Below, in pieces: positions 7,708 to 15,010 of a stretch of DNA of 18,943 nt (within the stretch, counting starts at the first letter, position 1; each line of letters starts with the position of its first letter). The DNA is taken from the NCBI GenBank assembly GCA_025360565.1, contig JANYBY010000145.1, forward strand, positions 1 to 18,943, given 5' to 3'. The stretch comes from Bacteroidota bacterium (GTDB lineage: Bacteria; Bacteroidota; Bacteroidia; B-17B0; Aurantibacillaceae). The notes below the pieces were generated by a model that saw only the letters and a program-made list of their open reading frames with translations, did no database searches and had not been told where the DNA came from. A program made the translations under genes and the position numbers.

Positions 7708-8734
7708 TTTGAAATAAATTTAATTTTTTAAACCATTCACTTACTCTGGCACTAATAATAAATTCAACAAAAAATAAAATTAGCGCCAACCCAATGAACC
7801 ATTGGTATTGGTCCTCGTAATCGGTGTACATTTTATTTTCCAATTGCGCTTTATCTAATTCACCTATCTTTGTAAGCACCGCACCAAGTCCAACATCCGA
7901 CTGGCTTGCCTGAACAAACACACCGTTTGCTTTACCGGCAATGGTTTTTAAAAGATCGGCATTTAATTTTGTAACAACTGTTTGTCCATCTCTGTCTTTT
8001 CTGTACCCTTTCACCACACCATTCTCAATGATCGGAATAGGCACACCGTTTTGAGAACCAATGCCGATGGTATTAATCATGATGCCCTTTTTTCCGCAAG
8101 CCTCAGCCGCTTCAATGGCTTCCGATTCATGATTTTCACCATCGGTAATTAAAATAATGGCCTTATTTTTTTCCTGATCGTTACTGAACGATTCAGTTGC
8201 TTTATTTATCGCTGCCGCGAGATTTGTTCCTTGCACCGGTACCATTCCGGTACTGATCGATTCTAAAAATAATTTGGCCGCGCTGTAATCCGTTGTGATG
8301 GGCAATTGCACGTAAGCTTCACCCGCAAAGATGATCAAACCTAATCTGTCTCCTTCTAATGCATCAATCATTTTTTCCAAAGCGTATTTGGCCCTGGTTA
8401 AACGATTAGGCTGAAGATCCTGCGCCAGCATACTGTTGCTCACATCAATGCAAACAATAATATCCGCGCCTTCTCTTTTTACTTCCGTTAATTTACTTCC
8501 TGTTTGCAAATTGCACAACGCTAAAACAAGGCTGCTGAATGCCAGCATAAATAAAATAACTTTTATTGCTCTTTTTCTTTTTGCGGAATAAGGAATAAGC
8601 TGCTCTACCAGATTTGAATCACCTAATCGCGCCAGTTTTCTTTTTCTTCCAATGGAATAAATAAGCACCAGCAACACCATCACCGGTATTGCCGAAAACG
8701 CGTAAAAATATATTTGATGTTCAAACTTAAACAT
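7694..8734 (-). CDS. batB: BatB: membrane-anchored VWA-domain protein
   Basis: 346 aa. Two N-terminal membrane segments (about 9-27 and 57-75), a VWA domain at about 90-290, and a C-terminal helix at about 313-331 (WFIGLALILFFVEFII). The MIDAS metal site is complete: DVSNS (D97, S99, S101), T170 in QGTN and D198 in ITDGEN, so divalent metal-dependent ligand binding is expected. Paralogue of the adjacent batA. The ATG abuts the batA stop codon in frame (TAA then ATG, no spacer). The 3' end overlaps batC by 14 nt. In Bacteroides the Bat genes were first linked to aerotolerance; later work in other bacteria left the mechanism open. Confidence 0.93.
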   Translation of the reverse strand: MFKFEHQIYFYAFSAIPVMVLLVLIYSIGRKRKLARLGDSNLVEQLIPYSAKRKRAIKVILFMLAFSSLVLALCNLQTGSKLTEVKREGADIIVCIDVSNSMLAQDLQPNRLTRAKYALEKMIDALEGDRLGLIIFAGEAYVQLPITTDYSAAKLFLESISTGMVPVQGTNLAAAINKATESFSNDQEKNKAIILITDGENHESEAIEAAEACGKKGIMINTIGIGSQNGVPIPIIENGVVKGYRKDRDGQTVVTKLNADLLKTIAGKANGVFVQASQSDVGLGAVLTKIGELDKAQLENKMYTDYEDQYQWFIGLALILFFVEFIISARVSEWFKKLNLFQNAVK

Positions 8735-9745
8735 TTATGGCACTGATTTAAATAAAGTAAAACGCAAAATAAATTCTAACAACAATAAAATAGCCGCTGC
8801 AATTGCCAACGGTAAAAAATGTTCTGCTTTATTTGTAAAGCTTTTTTCGCTGATAATGGTTTTTTCCATTTTATCAATTTCCTGGCAAATATTTTTCAAA
8901 CTTTCAGTATTGGTTGCTCTAAAATATTTTCCCCCTGTCATATCCGAGATCTCAGTCATTACCTTTTCATCAATGTCCACATCCACATAATCGTATTCAT
9001 ATTCTCCTTGCGCGTAAATAGCAACCGGCTGTAATGCCTTACCTCTGGAACCAACGCCAATACAGTAAACCCGAACACCATAAGTTTTTGCCAATTCTCC
9101 CGCAGTGAGCGGGGCAATCTCACCTACATTGTTTACGCCATCGCTTATAAAAATAATTACTTTGCTTTTTGCTTTGCTTTCTTTAATGCGTGCCACCGCG
9201 TTTGCCAAACCTAAACCAATAGCAGTTCCTTGGTCTAACATACCGGCTTTAATTTGGGGAAACATATTTTTTAAAACCTTGTGATCACTGGTAAGCGGAC
9301 ATTGAGTAAATGCCACTCCGCCAAAAACAACTAAACCAATGCGATCATTAGGACGGGCATCAATAAAATCCAAGATCACATCCTTTGCTACTTCAATACG
9401 ATTGGGTTTAAAATCTTTTGCAAGCATGGATAAGGAAAGGTCTAAACTCACCACTATATCAATCCCTTCTGTTTTACTGTTCTTCCAGCTGCTGCGCGAT
9501 TGAGGCCTTGCCAGGGCTGCGATCATAAATGCAAACGCCAATATTCTTAATACGAATAAAGAGTGACGAAATTTTGCTTTTAAAGAAGTGCGAATTCCTT
9601 TGAATAAAGTGAATGAAGAAAAATTAACCTCGCCTTCCAATTTTTTTAAACGAAATATGTACCAGCCGATCATCAACGGAATGGCCAACATTAACCAAAA
9701 CCAATGTTTTTCTGCAAACTGTATGTCGTTAAAATAACTAAGCAT
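8735..9745 (-). CDS. batA: BatA: membrane-anchored VWA-domain protein
   Basis: 336 aa. N-terminal membrane helices at about 14-31 and 62-79 flank a short cytoplasmic loop. A VWA domain at about 95-295 precedes a C-terminal helix at 310-331 (LPLAIAAAILLLLEFIL). The MIDAS residues are intact: DLSLS (D102, S104, S106), T174 in QGTAIG and D202 in SDGVNN. Same architecture as BatB and probably its partner through the VWA faces. The start overlaps the end of the upstream BatD-like gene by 8 nt, and the stop abuts the batB start. Part of the long leftward Bat operon. Confidence 0.93.
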   Translation of the reverse strand: MLSYFNDIQFAEKHWFWLMLAIPLMIGWYIFRLKKLEGEVNFSSFTLFKGIRTSLKAKFRHSLFVLRILAFAFMIAALARPQSRSSWKNSKTEGIDIVVSLDLSLSMLAKDFKPNRIEVAKDVILDFIDARPNDRIGLVVFGGVAFTQCPLTSDHKVLKNMFPQIKAGMLDQGTAIGLGLANAVARIKESKAKSKVIIFISDGVNNVGEIAPLTAGELAKTYGVRVYCIGVGSRGKALQPVAIYAQGEYEYDYVDVDIDEKVMTEISDMTGGKYFRATNTESLKNICQEIDKMEKTIISEKSFTNKAEHFLPLAIAAAILLLLEFILRFTLFKSVP

Positions 9746-10733
9746 TAGTTTTATTAATATCGTTTGTTACCTGCACTTGTTCAATTACTATTTCTTCTTC
9801 GCGTTTTGTTCCATTCACAAAATCAAAGGCGTTTTGCAGGGTAAATTGATTTTCAACTTCAATCGGTGTCATTTTTGCGAACTTTACCAAATCTGACAAT
9901 TCAAGTAGCTGTTTCAATTTATTTTTACTTTCAGTATCTACTACCTGACTTCTAAATGCTGTCATGATCTCATCCGTTGTACTTTCGAGTGCGAATACAT
10001 TGTAACGTTCTTCAATATATAAACGCACAGCGTCGGAAATGGAAGAATAATATTCCTTAACCATTCCCTCTTTCCAGATCTGTTCCAGCTTAATTTTTTC
10101 AAGTGTGGCGAGCGCAGTAATATGAGCGGGTATTTTCGGTTTGGGTGGTTCTACAAATTTTTGTCTGTTCCTTCTTGTAAAATAAATGGTGATAAGAATT
10201 ACCGCTACAATAAATAAAATGGCGCCAATACCCCAATAAATATGGGCCAAATACCACTTCCAATTAAAAGGCTCATTTAAAACTGTTTTAATATCCTTTA
10301 TTTTTTGGGCGCTTGTATCGGTTGGTACAGTATGTACTTCCAGCATCAACGTTTCGGTATACATTGTTTTGTTGGTATCGTTATCCAAAACAAATTTAAA
10401 GCCTGGCACCGCAAAATAACCGCTGTCATATGCGCTTATGAGAAGTTGCTGATGTTGTTGAATGATGGAAGGATTATTTTTATCGGGAATCGTTGTGTCA
10501 ATTCCCGTTACCGAAATTACATCAATTTTTCCGGTGATGGTATCCGCTATCTTTGGCCAATCTATTTTAAGATCTTTTTGATTGCCGTTGTATTGAACAT
10601 AAATATCCAGTTTAACTTGCTCACCAATTCTTATTTTAGAAGAATCCAAAACAGCGCTCACCCTCACTTCTTGAGCGCGAAGACAGAAAGCTGTAAGTAA
10701 TAAAAAAAATATGTAAAATTTTTGTTTCAACAT
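9738..10733 (-). CDS. BatD-like / DUF4381-like membrane protein in the Bat operon
   Basis: 331 aa. Signal peptide residues 1-20 (LLLTAFCLRA, then QEVRV). A periplasmic beta-rich domain covers about 21-155, with IRIGEQVKLDIYVQY resembling the repeats in BatD. One membrane helix lies at about 161-187 (GAILFIVAVILITIYF), and a cytoplasmic region follows with KEYYSSISDAVRLYIEERY and ALESTTDEIM. That last pattern is shared by the C-terminus of BatD and by the DUF4381 proteins that sit between DUF58 and VWA genes in Proteobacteria. It looks like a half-size BatD relative. The family is inferred from motifs only. The start follows the DUF58 stop by 40 nt and the end overlaps batA by 8 nt. Confidence 0.8.
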   Translation of the reverse strand: MLKQKFYIFFLLLTAFCLRAQEVRVSAVLDSSKIRIGEQVKLDIYVQYNGNQKDLKIDWPKIADTITGKIDVISVTGIDTTIPDKNNPSIIQQHQQLLISAYDSGYFAVPGFKFVLDNDTNKTMYTETLMLEVHTVPTDTSAQKIKDIKTVLNEPFNWKWYLAHIYWGIGAILFIVAVILITIYFTRRNRQKFVEPPKPKIPAHITALATLEKIKLEQIWKEGMVKEYYSSISDAVRLYIEERYNVFALESTTDEIMTAFRSQVVDTESKNKLKQLLELSDLVKFAKMTPIEVENQFTLQNAFDFVNGTKREEEIVIEQVQVTNDINKTNA

Positions 10734-10773
10734 TTATTGTCTCGTCTCAATACTCATTACTCAATACCCTCAA

Positions 10774-11640
10774 CTAACGGTTCTTGAACAAATTCATCAG
10801 TGGCTTAATATATCCCTCGTGCGTTAAAATTTTTGTCCAATCAATTCCGCTCCGGTTAAAAATATCTTTCAATTCAGCTTCAAATTTTAATTGATTTACC
10901 GCAAACTGTTTTCTAAAAGCCTTATCACTTGTATCAACCCACATTATTTTTCCGGTCTCGTTGTCTTTTAATTTTACCAATCCCATTTTAGGAAGTTCCT
11001 GTTCGGTTTTATCAATTACTCTTAATGCTACCAGGTCGTGTTTTTTGTTTGCGATCTTTAAAGCATCCTTATAATTTGTTTCCGCGTAAAAATCACTGAT
11101 CAAAAAAGCAATGCTTTTCTTTTTTATCACACTGGTTAAATATTTTAGTGCTATCTCAATATTTGTTTTTTTATTTTCCGGTTTAAATTCAATTAATTCT
11201 CGGATGATCCTTAAAATGTGACTCTTTCCTTTTTTAGGTGGAATAAATTTTTCGATCTTATCGCTGAAAAAAATAACTCCGATCTTATCATTATTTTGCG
11301 ATGCCGAAAAAGCAACCACCGCGCAAACTTCCGTTATCAGATCTTGTTTAAATTGGCTGTGCGTTCCAAAAGCCCCGCTGGCACTAACATCCACAAGCAG
11401 TACCACGCTTAGCTCGCGCTCTTCTTCAAATACTTTTACAAATGGGCTGCTGAAACGGGCTGTTACATTCCAATCAATAGAACGAATATCATCGCCTGGT
11501 GTATATTCCCGTACCTCGGAAAAAGCCATCCCACGGCCTTTAAAGGCACTATGGTATTCGCCAGAAAAAATCTGACTGCTCAAACCTTTGGTTTTGATCT
11601 CAATCTTACGAACTTTTTTTAATAGCTCTGCGGTTTCCAC
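10774..11640 (-). CDS. DUF58 protein (cytoplasmic VWA-like adaptor of the MoxR/Bat operon)
   Basis: 288 aa, GTG start at 11640. The N-terminus METAELLKKVRKIEIKT fits the family, and no ATG is available upstream. The DUF58 core is clear: GEYHSAFKGRGMAF, then SEVREYTPGDDIRSIDWN (41-58), followed by a degenerate VWA fold with DVSASG (D84, S86, S88) and FLISDFYAE. No signal peptide or membrane segment, so cytoplasmic. Family members are almost always encoded next to a MoxR ATPase, as here, and are thought to work with it. It is separated from the MoxR gene by 82 nt carrying a short tandem repeat, an unusually long spacer for this operon. Confidence 0.93.
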   Translation of the reverse strand: METAELLKKVRKIEIKTKGLSSQIFSGEYHSAFKGRGMAFSEVREYTPGDDIRSIDWNVTARFSSPFVKVFEEERELSVVLLVDVSASGAFGTHSQFKQDLITEVCAVVAFSASQNNDKIGVIFFSDKIEKFIPPKKGKSHILRIIRELIEFKPENKKTNIEIALKYLTSVIKKKSIAFLISDFYAETNYKDALKIANKKHDLVALRVIDKTEQELPKMGLVKLKDNETGKIMWVDTSDKAFRKQFAVNQLKFEAELKDIFNRSGIDWTKILTHEGYIKPLMNLFKNR

Positions 11641-11651
11641 TTTCTTAATTT

Positions 11652-11683
11652 TTGATTTTTTGAATTCTTGATTTTTTGAATTG
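11652..11683. repeat. Tandem 16-nt repeat between the MoxR and DUF58 genes
   Basis: Two adjacent copies (11652-11667 and 11668-11683) agree at 15 of 16 positions. The unit is TTGATTTTTTGAATTC in the first copy, with a final G in the second. It lies in the 82-nt spacer just upstream of the DUF58 GTG. It may be slippage in AT-rich DNA; no function is assigned. Confidence 0.6.
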
Positions 11684-11722
11684 AAACTCTACAATTCTAA
11701 AATTCTGTAACTCAAAAATAGG

Positions 11723-12712
11723 TTAAGGAACTTCAACTGTATTTAAAATTTCGGCAATGATCTGTTCTGAAGTAATATTTTCAGCTTCTGCTTCGTAAGT
11801 TAATCCAACACGGTGACGCATTACATCTGTGCATATTGCGCGCACATCTTCCGGGATCACATAACCGCGGCGTTTAATGAACGCGTAAGCTTTTGCCGCT
11901 AATGCAAGATTAATACTTGCGCGGGGCGAACCTCCGTAAGAAATTAAACCTTCAAACTTTTGTAATTTATATTCCTTAGGGAAACGTGAAGCAAAAACAA
12001 TGTCCACAATATAACGTTCAATTTTTTCGTCCATGTAAACATCCTTCACAACGGCTCGCGCCTTGACGATATCATCCGGTTTTAAAACCACATTTGGAGT
12101 TGGCATTCCGCTTGGCTGAATGTTTGCAGTAATAATTTTACGCTCATCTTCTTTATTCGGATATCCAATAACGATCTTCAACATAAAACGATCCATTTGC
12201 GCTTCAGGCAAAGGATAAGTTCCCTCCTGCTCTATGGGATTTTGTGTGGCTAATACTAAAAACGGATTTGGTAATTTAAACGTTGTATCGCCAATAGTAA
12301 CTTGCCTTTCTTGCATTGCCTCAAGTAAGGCCGATTGTACTTTTGCGGGAGCACGATTTATTTCATCGGCCAAAACAAAGTTTGCAAAAATTGGGCCTTT
12401 ACGAACCGAAAATTGTTCTTGCTTCTGATTATAGATCTGTGTTCCTATTACGTCGGCCGGTAAAAGATCGGGCGTAAACTGCACGCGGCTAAATTGCCCG
12501 TCGACACATTTTGCGAGTGTATTTATGGCCAACGTTTTTGCCAATCCCGGAACTCCTTCCAATAAAATATGTCCGTTACTTAGCAACCCTATCAACAGGC
12601 GCTCGACCATATTTTTTTGACCAATAATTACCTTGTCCATTTCAACCGTCAGTATATCTACAAATGCACTTTCGCGTTGAATTCGTTCATTGATTTCTTT
12701 AATATCTATCAT
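11723..12712 (-). CDS. moxR: MoxR-family AAA+ ATPase
   Basis: 329 aa from the ATG at 12712 (MIDIKEINERIQRESAF). The open frame runs 37 codons further upstream, but that stretch is not family-like and would cover the promoter region. AAA_3 (MoxR) signatures: Walker A GVPGLAKT (53-60), Walker B VLADE (113-117), the insert INRAPAKVQSALLEAMQE, sensor 1 ATQNPIEQEGTYPLPEAQ with N158, and arginine finger region MDRF (R175). Cytoplasmic ATPase and first gene of the Bat operon, likely remodelling the VWA proteins encoded downstream in a chaperone-like way (known for the family in general terms). A possible -7 box lies 25 nt upstream. Confidence 0.95.
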   Translation of the reverse strand: MIDIKEINERIQRESAFVDILTVEMDKVIIGQKNMVERLLIGLLSNGHILLEGVPGLAKTLAINTLAKCVDGQFSRVQFTPDLLPADVIGTQIYNQKQEQFSVRKGPIFANFVLADEINRAPAKVQSALLEAMQERQVTIGDTTFKLPNPFLVLATQNPIEQEGTYPLPEAQMDRFMLKIVIGYPNKEDERKIITANIQPSGMPTPNVVLKPDDIVKARAVVKDVYMDEKIERYIVDIVFASRFPKEYKLQKFEGLISYGGSPRASINLALAAKAYAFIKRRGYVIPEDVRAICTDVMRHRVGLTYEAEAENITSEQIIAEILNTVEVP

Positions 12713-12737
12713 AAATTTATTTTTTTGAAGACTGCTG

Positions 12738-12745
12738 TAAAGATA
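12738..12745 (-). promoter_or_regulatory. Possible -7 box (TATCTTTA) for the Bat operon
   Basis: On the minus strand TATCTTTA matches five of the six fixed positions of TAnnTTTG. The 25-nt distance to the moxR ATG would allow a short leader. No TTTG is seen at the -33 position. This is the best candidate in the 138-nt gap upstream of the operon. Confidence 0.35.
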
Positions 12746-12766
12746 GCAATGGAGGGGGTTTTGGGC

Positions 12767-12785
12767 TTTTAACAGGAAGTTAAAA
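12767..12785. repeat. Small inverted repeat upstream of the Bat operon
   Basis: TTTTAAC at 12767-12773 and GTTAAAA at 12779-12785 form a perfect 7-bp inverted repeat around a 5-nt centre. It lies upstream of the possible -7 box and could be an operator half-site pair, or simply AT-rich symmetry. Confidence 0.3.
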
Positions 12786-12850
12786 TATGTTAATCCTCTT
12801 TCATAAAAAAGTTTAAAACACAAAAAAACACAACACGAAAAAAAAATGAT

Positions 12851-13975
12851 TTAAATCATATTAATTTGTTCAATTATGGCCTTTATCTCTTTCAACGTAT
12901 TGTATTTACTGAAGGAAAAGCGGAACGAATTTTTTATTTCATCTGGGCTGATACCCATTGCTGACAGCACATGCGAGGGTTCTACAGTTGCACTAGTGCA
13001 AGCCGATCCGCTCGAAAAAGCGAACTTATCCAGAAGCGAAATTATTTTTTTATTTTTCGGAAAAGTGAGATTACTTGTGGTGTAAAGACGGTGTTTTGTG
13101 GTGCCGTTTATGATCAATCCTTCAATGTCCAACAAATGATGCTCAAAATAATTTTTCAATTTAGAAATATGTGTGCTGTTATCCCAATATTGCCGGACGG
13201 CAATTTCTGCAGCTTTACCAAATCCCGCTATCAAAGGCACATTCAAAGTACCCGAACGTTTGTTATTTTGATGTCCGCCGCCGTGAATTTGCTCAATTAT
13301 GTTTACCCGCGGATCTTTTCGTTTTACAAATAAGGCGCCAATACCTTTCGGGCCGTGCATTTTATGCGCGTTAAATGCCATGCAATGAATTCCTAATTCG
13401 TTCACATCGCATCTTTCTTTCCCAACAAATTGTGTAGCATCGCTAAAAAATAAAACTTTCTTTGAGTTACATATTTCTGCGATCTTTTCCAGAGGCTGAA
13501 TGACCCCGGTCTCATTGTTGGCAGCCATTACGGCAACCAAAATTGTATTTATTTTGATCGTGCTCTTTAATTCTTCCAAGCTGATCAATCCTTCCCTGTC
13601 TACATTTAAATACGTTATTTCAGCGCCTTTCGTTTTTAAATATTCGCAGGTATCTAAAACTGCCTTGTGTTCTGTTTTGCAGGTAATGATATGATTGCCT
13701 TTGGTAAAGTATGCTTCGTAAATTCCTTTAATGGCGAGGTTTACCGACTCAGTTGCCCCCGAAGTAAAAATTAATTCTGAGGTTTCGCAGTTTATTAATT
13801 CTGAAAGTTGTTTTGTGGCTACTTCAACCGCCGCCTGTGCTGCCCATCCATAACTATGCAAACGGCTGTTCGCGTTGCCATAATTTTCACTAAAAAAAGG
13901 CAGCATCGCTTTTACAACTTCCTCATCAACTTTAGTTGTTGCATTATTATCAAAGTAAATTGTATTATTTGCCAT
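12851..13975 (-). CDS. Cysteine desulfurase (NifS/IscS-like, group I)
   Basis: 374 aa PLP enzyme. It removes sulfur from L-cysteine to give alanine and an enzyme persulfide for Fe-S cluster, thiouridine or cofactor synthesis. N-terminus IYFDNNATTKVDEEV is typical. Active-site residues: H103 in KTEHKAVL stacks on PLP, D179 and Q182 in FSDATQFVG, the PLP lysine K205 in AHKMHGPKG, RSGTLNVP (R240), and the catalytic C326 in SSGSACTSATVEPSHVL. That extended mobile loop is characteristic of group I (IscS/NifS), not SufS. Slightly shorter than E. coli IscS (about 404 aa). No iscU, iscA, iscR, mnmA or thiI neighbour in the window, so the acceptor is unknown. Divergent from the DMT transporter gene across a long inverted repeat. 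Confidence 0.94.
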   Translation of the reverse strand: MANNTIYFDNNATTKVDEEVVKAMLPFFSENYGNANSRLHSYGWAAQAAVEVATKQLSELINCETSELIFTSGATESVNLAIKGIYEAYFTKGNHIITCKTEHKAVLDTCEYLKTKGAEITYLNVDREGLISLEELKSTIKINTILVAVMAANNETGVIQPLEKIAEICNSKKVLFFSDATQFVGKERCDVNELGIHCMAFNAHKMHGPKGIGALFVKRKDPRVNIIEQIHGGGHQNNKRSGTLNVPLIAGFGKAAEIAVRQYWDNSTHISKLKNYFEHHLLDIEGLIINGTTKHRLYTTSNLTFPKNKKIISLLDKFAFSSGSACTSATVEPSHVLSAMGISPDEIKNSFRFSFSKYNTLKEIKAIIEQINMI

Positions 13976-14000
13976 TATTTATGATTTTCAACTAAATTTG
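13968..14000 (+). promoter_or_regulatory. Bacteroidota promoter for the DMT transporter gene
   Basis: TTTG at 13968-13971, a 21-nt spacer and TAAATTTG at 13993-14000 give a full TTTG-N21-TAnnTTTG promoter, the best match in the window. The -33 element lies inside the first codons of the divergent cysteine desulfurase gene. Transcription from here would give a leader of roughly 105-110 nt holding most of the 13992-14113 hairpin ahead of the ATG at 14114. Confidence 0.55.
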
Positions 14001-14113
14001 TCAAAATGGGGTTTTGCGAGACGCTTAAAAATTTTAAACCGCAGCATACATCCGTATGTGAGGATTTAAAATTTTTATTGCAACGAAGCAAAAACTCCTT
14101 TTCACAAATTTAG
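13992..14113. repeat. Long intergenic inverted repeat with TAnnTTTG ends
   Basis: The left arm 13992-14049 and right arm 14054-14113 form an imperfect hairpin with a 4-nt loop. Outer stem: 22 of 26 positions match. An internal loop of 9 and 11 nt follows, then a perfect 12-bp stem (AAAAATTTTAAA), then a tip with 6 of 11 matches including CATAC/GTATG. Both outer ends read CTAAATTTGT on their own strand and so contain inward-pointing TAAATTTG boxes (13993-14000 on plus, 14112-14105 on minus). It fills nearly the whole gap between two divergent genes and ends next to the DMT ATG. It could be a dispersed palindromic element or a regulatory leader structure. Confidence 0.8.
14105..14112 (-). promoter_or_regulatory. 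Possible -7 box (TAAATTTG) for the cysteine desulfurase gene
   Basis: Mirror image of the plus-strand box, created by the inverted repeat. Full TAnnTTTG match on the minus strand. The -33 position (around 14131-14136) lacks a clean TTTG. If used, the desulfurase mRNA would carry a leader of about 120 nt that folds into the same hairpin. Confidence 0.35.
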
Positions 14114-15010
14114 ATGAGTAAAGGTATAAATAAACATTATCTACTTCTTCATTTTATAGTATTTATTTGGGGATTTTCGCCTGTTTTAGGACGGTTTATT
14201 ACAGCAGATACCTGGCAGTTGGTCTGGTTCCGTATTTTGATCACCATTTTTGTAATGTATATTTATTTAAAGATCACCAAACAATCGCTCGCCATTTCAC
14301 GAAAAAATTTTTTAAAACTAAGCGGCATCGGTATCATTATTTTAATTCACTGGATTGCATTTTACGGTGCCATAAAAGTTTCTAATATCAGCGTTACCAT
14401 GGTTGCTTTTAGTACGGGCACTTTATTCAGTTCTATTATTGAACCCATTTTATACAAGCGGCGTATTCGTCCGTATGAAATATTAATTGGTTTAATAATA
14501 ATGGGTGCCATTGGATTAATTTTTTCGATCGAGACACAATTTTGGCTCGGAATTGTTTTAGGCATTGTGGCCGCATTCTTATCCGCTTTATTCAGCGTGC
14601 TCAACGGTTTAATGGTAAAAGAATTAAGATCGGGCACTATTAGTTTTTATGAATTAAGTACTGCATTAATTGGTTTTACAATTTATTTGGCATTGAGTGG
14701 AGGTTTTACCGAATCTTTTTTTCAATTAGATCAACGATCCGTTATTGGTTTACTTATCCTGAGCCTTGTTTGCACGGTATTTCCATTTTTAGCTTCGGTT
14801 GATCTGGCTAAACACATTAGTCCTTATACCATTGTTTTAACAGTGAATTTAGAGACTGTTTACGGCATAATTTGGGCCATTATTTTTTTTAATGAAAATA
14901 AAGAAGTAAAACCAACGTTCTATTTAGGAGTTTTTATAATATTGTTGGCAATATTTTTAAATTCGTATCTTAAAACAATGACCGAAAAAAAACTTTATCC
15001 TGAAAAATAA
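14114..15010 (+). CDS. DMT-superfamily (EamA-type) transporter
   Basis: 298 aa inner-membrane protein with about ten hydrophobic segments in two EamA repeats (about residues 8-135 and 142-288). Typical features are the N-terminal FIVFIWGFSPVLGRFI, the loop IKVSNISVTMVAFSTGTLF, and in the second half SPYTIVLTVNLETVYGIIWAIIFFNE. The second-repeat pattern with E in NLETVYG and a charged loop after FFNE is usual for this family. Members export or import amino acids, nucleosides or other small metabolites; the substrate cannot be told. The ATG directly follows the right arm of the inverted repeat. The TAA stop is followed immediately and in frame by the TTG start of the GT9 gene, so the two genes are presumably co-transcribed. 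Confidence 0.9.
   Translation: MSKGINKHYLLLHFIVFIWGFSPVLGRFITADTWQLVWFRILITIFVMYIYLKITKQSLAISRKNFLKLSGIGIIILIHWIAFYGAIKVSNISVTMVAFSTGTLFSSIIEPILYKRRIRPYEILIGLIIMGAIGLIFSIETQFWLGIVLGIVAAFLSALFSVLNGLMVKELRSGTISFYELSTALIGFTIYLALSGGFTESFFQLDQRSVIGLLILSLVCTVFPFLASVDLAKHISPYTIVLTVNLETVYGIIWAIIFFNENKEVKPTFYLGVFIILLAIFLNSYLKTMTEKKLYPEK

Noticed and set aside
10305..10700. 131-aa plus-strand frame opposite the BatD-like gene
   Set aside because: Shadow of a gene that has a signal peptide, membrane helix and operon overlaps; the plus frame shows no recognisable features.
12713..12823. 37-codon N-terminal extension of the MoxR ATPase
   Set aside because: The family N-terminus begins at MIDIKEINERI. 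The extension covers the candidate promoter and inverted repeat and reads as untranslated DNA.
12971..13333. 120-aa plus-strand frame opposite the cysteine desulfurase gene
   Set aside because: Antisense to the catalytic cysteine loop and PLP-binding part of a complete enzyme.
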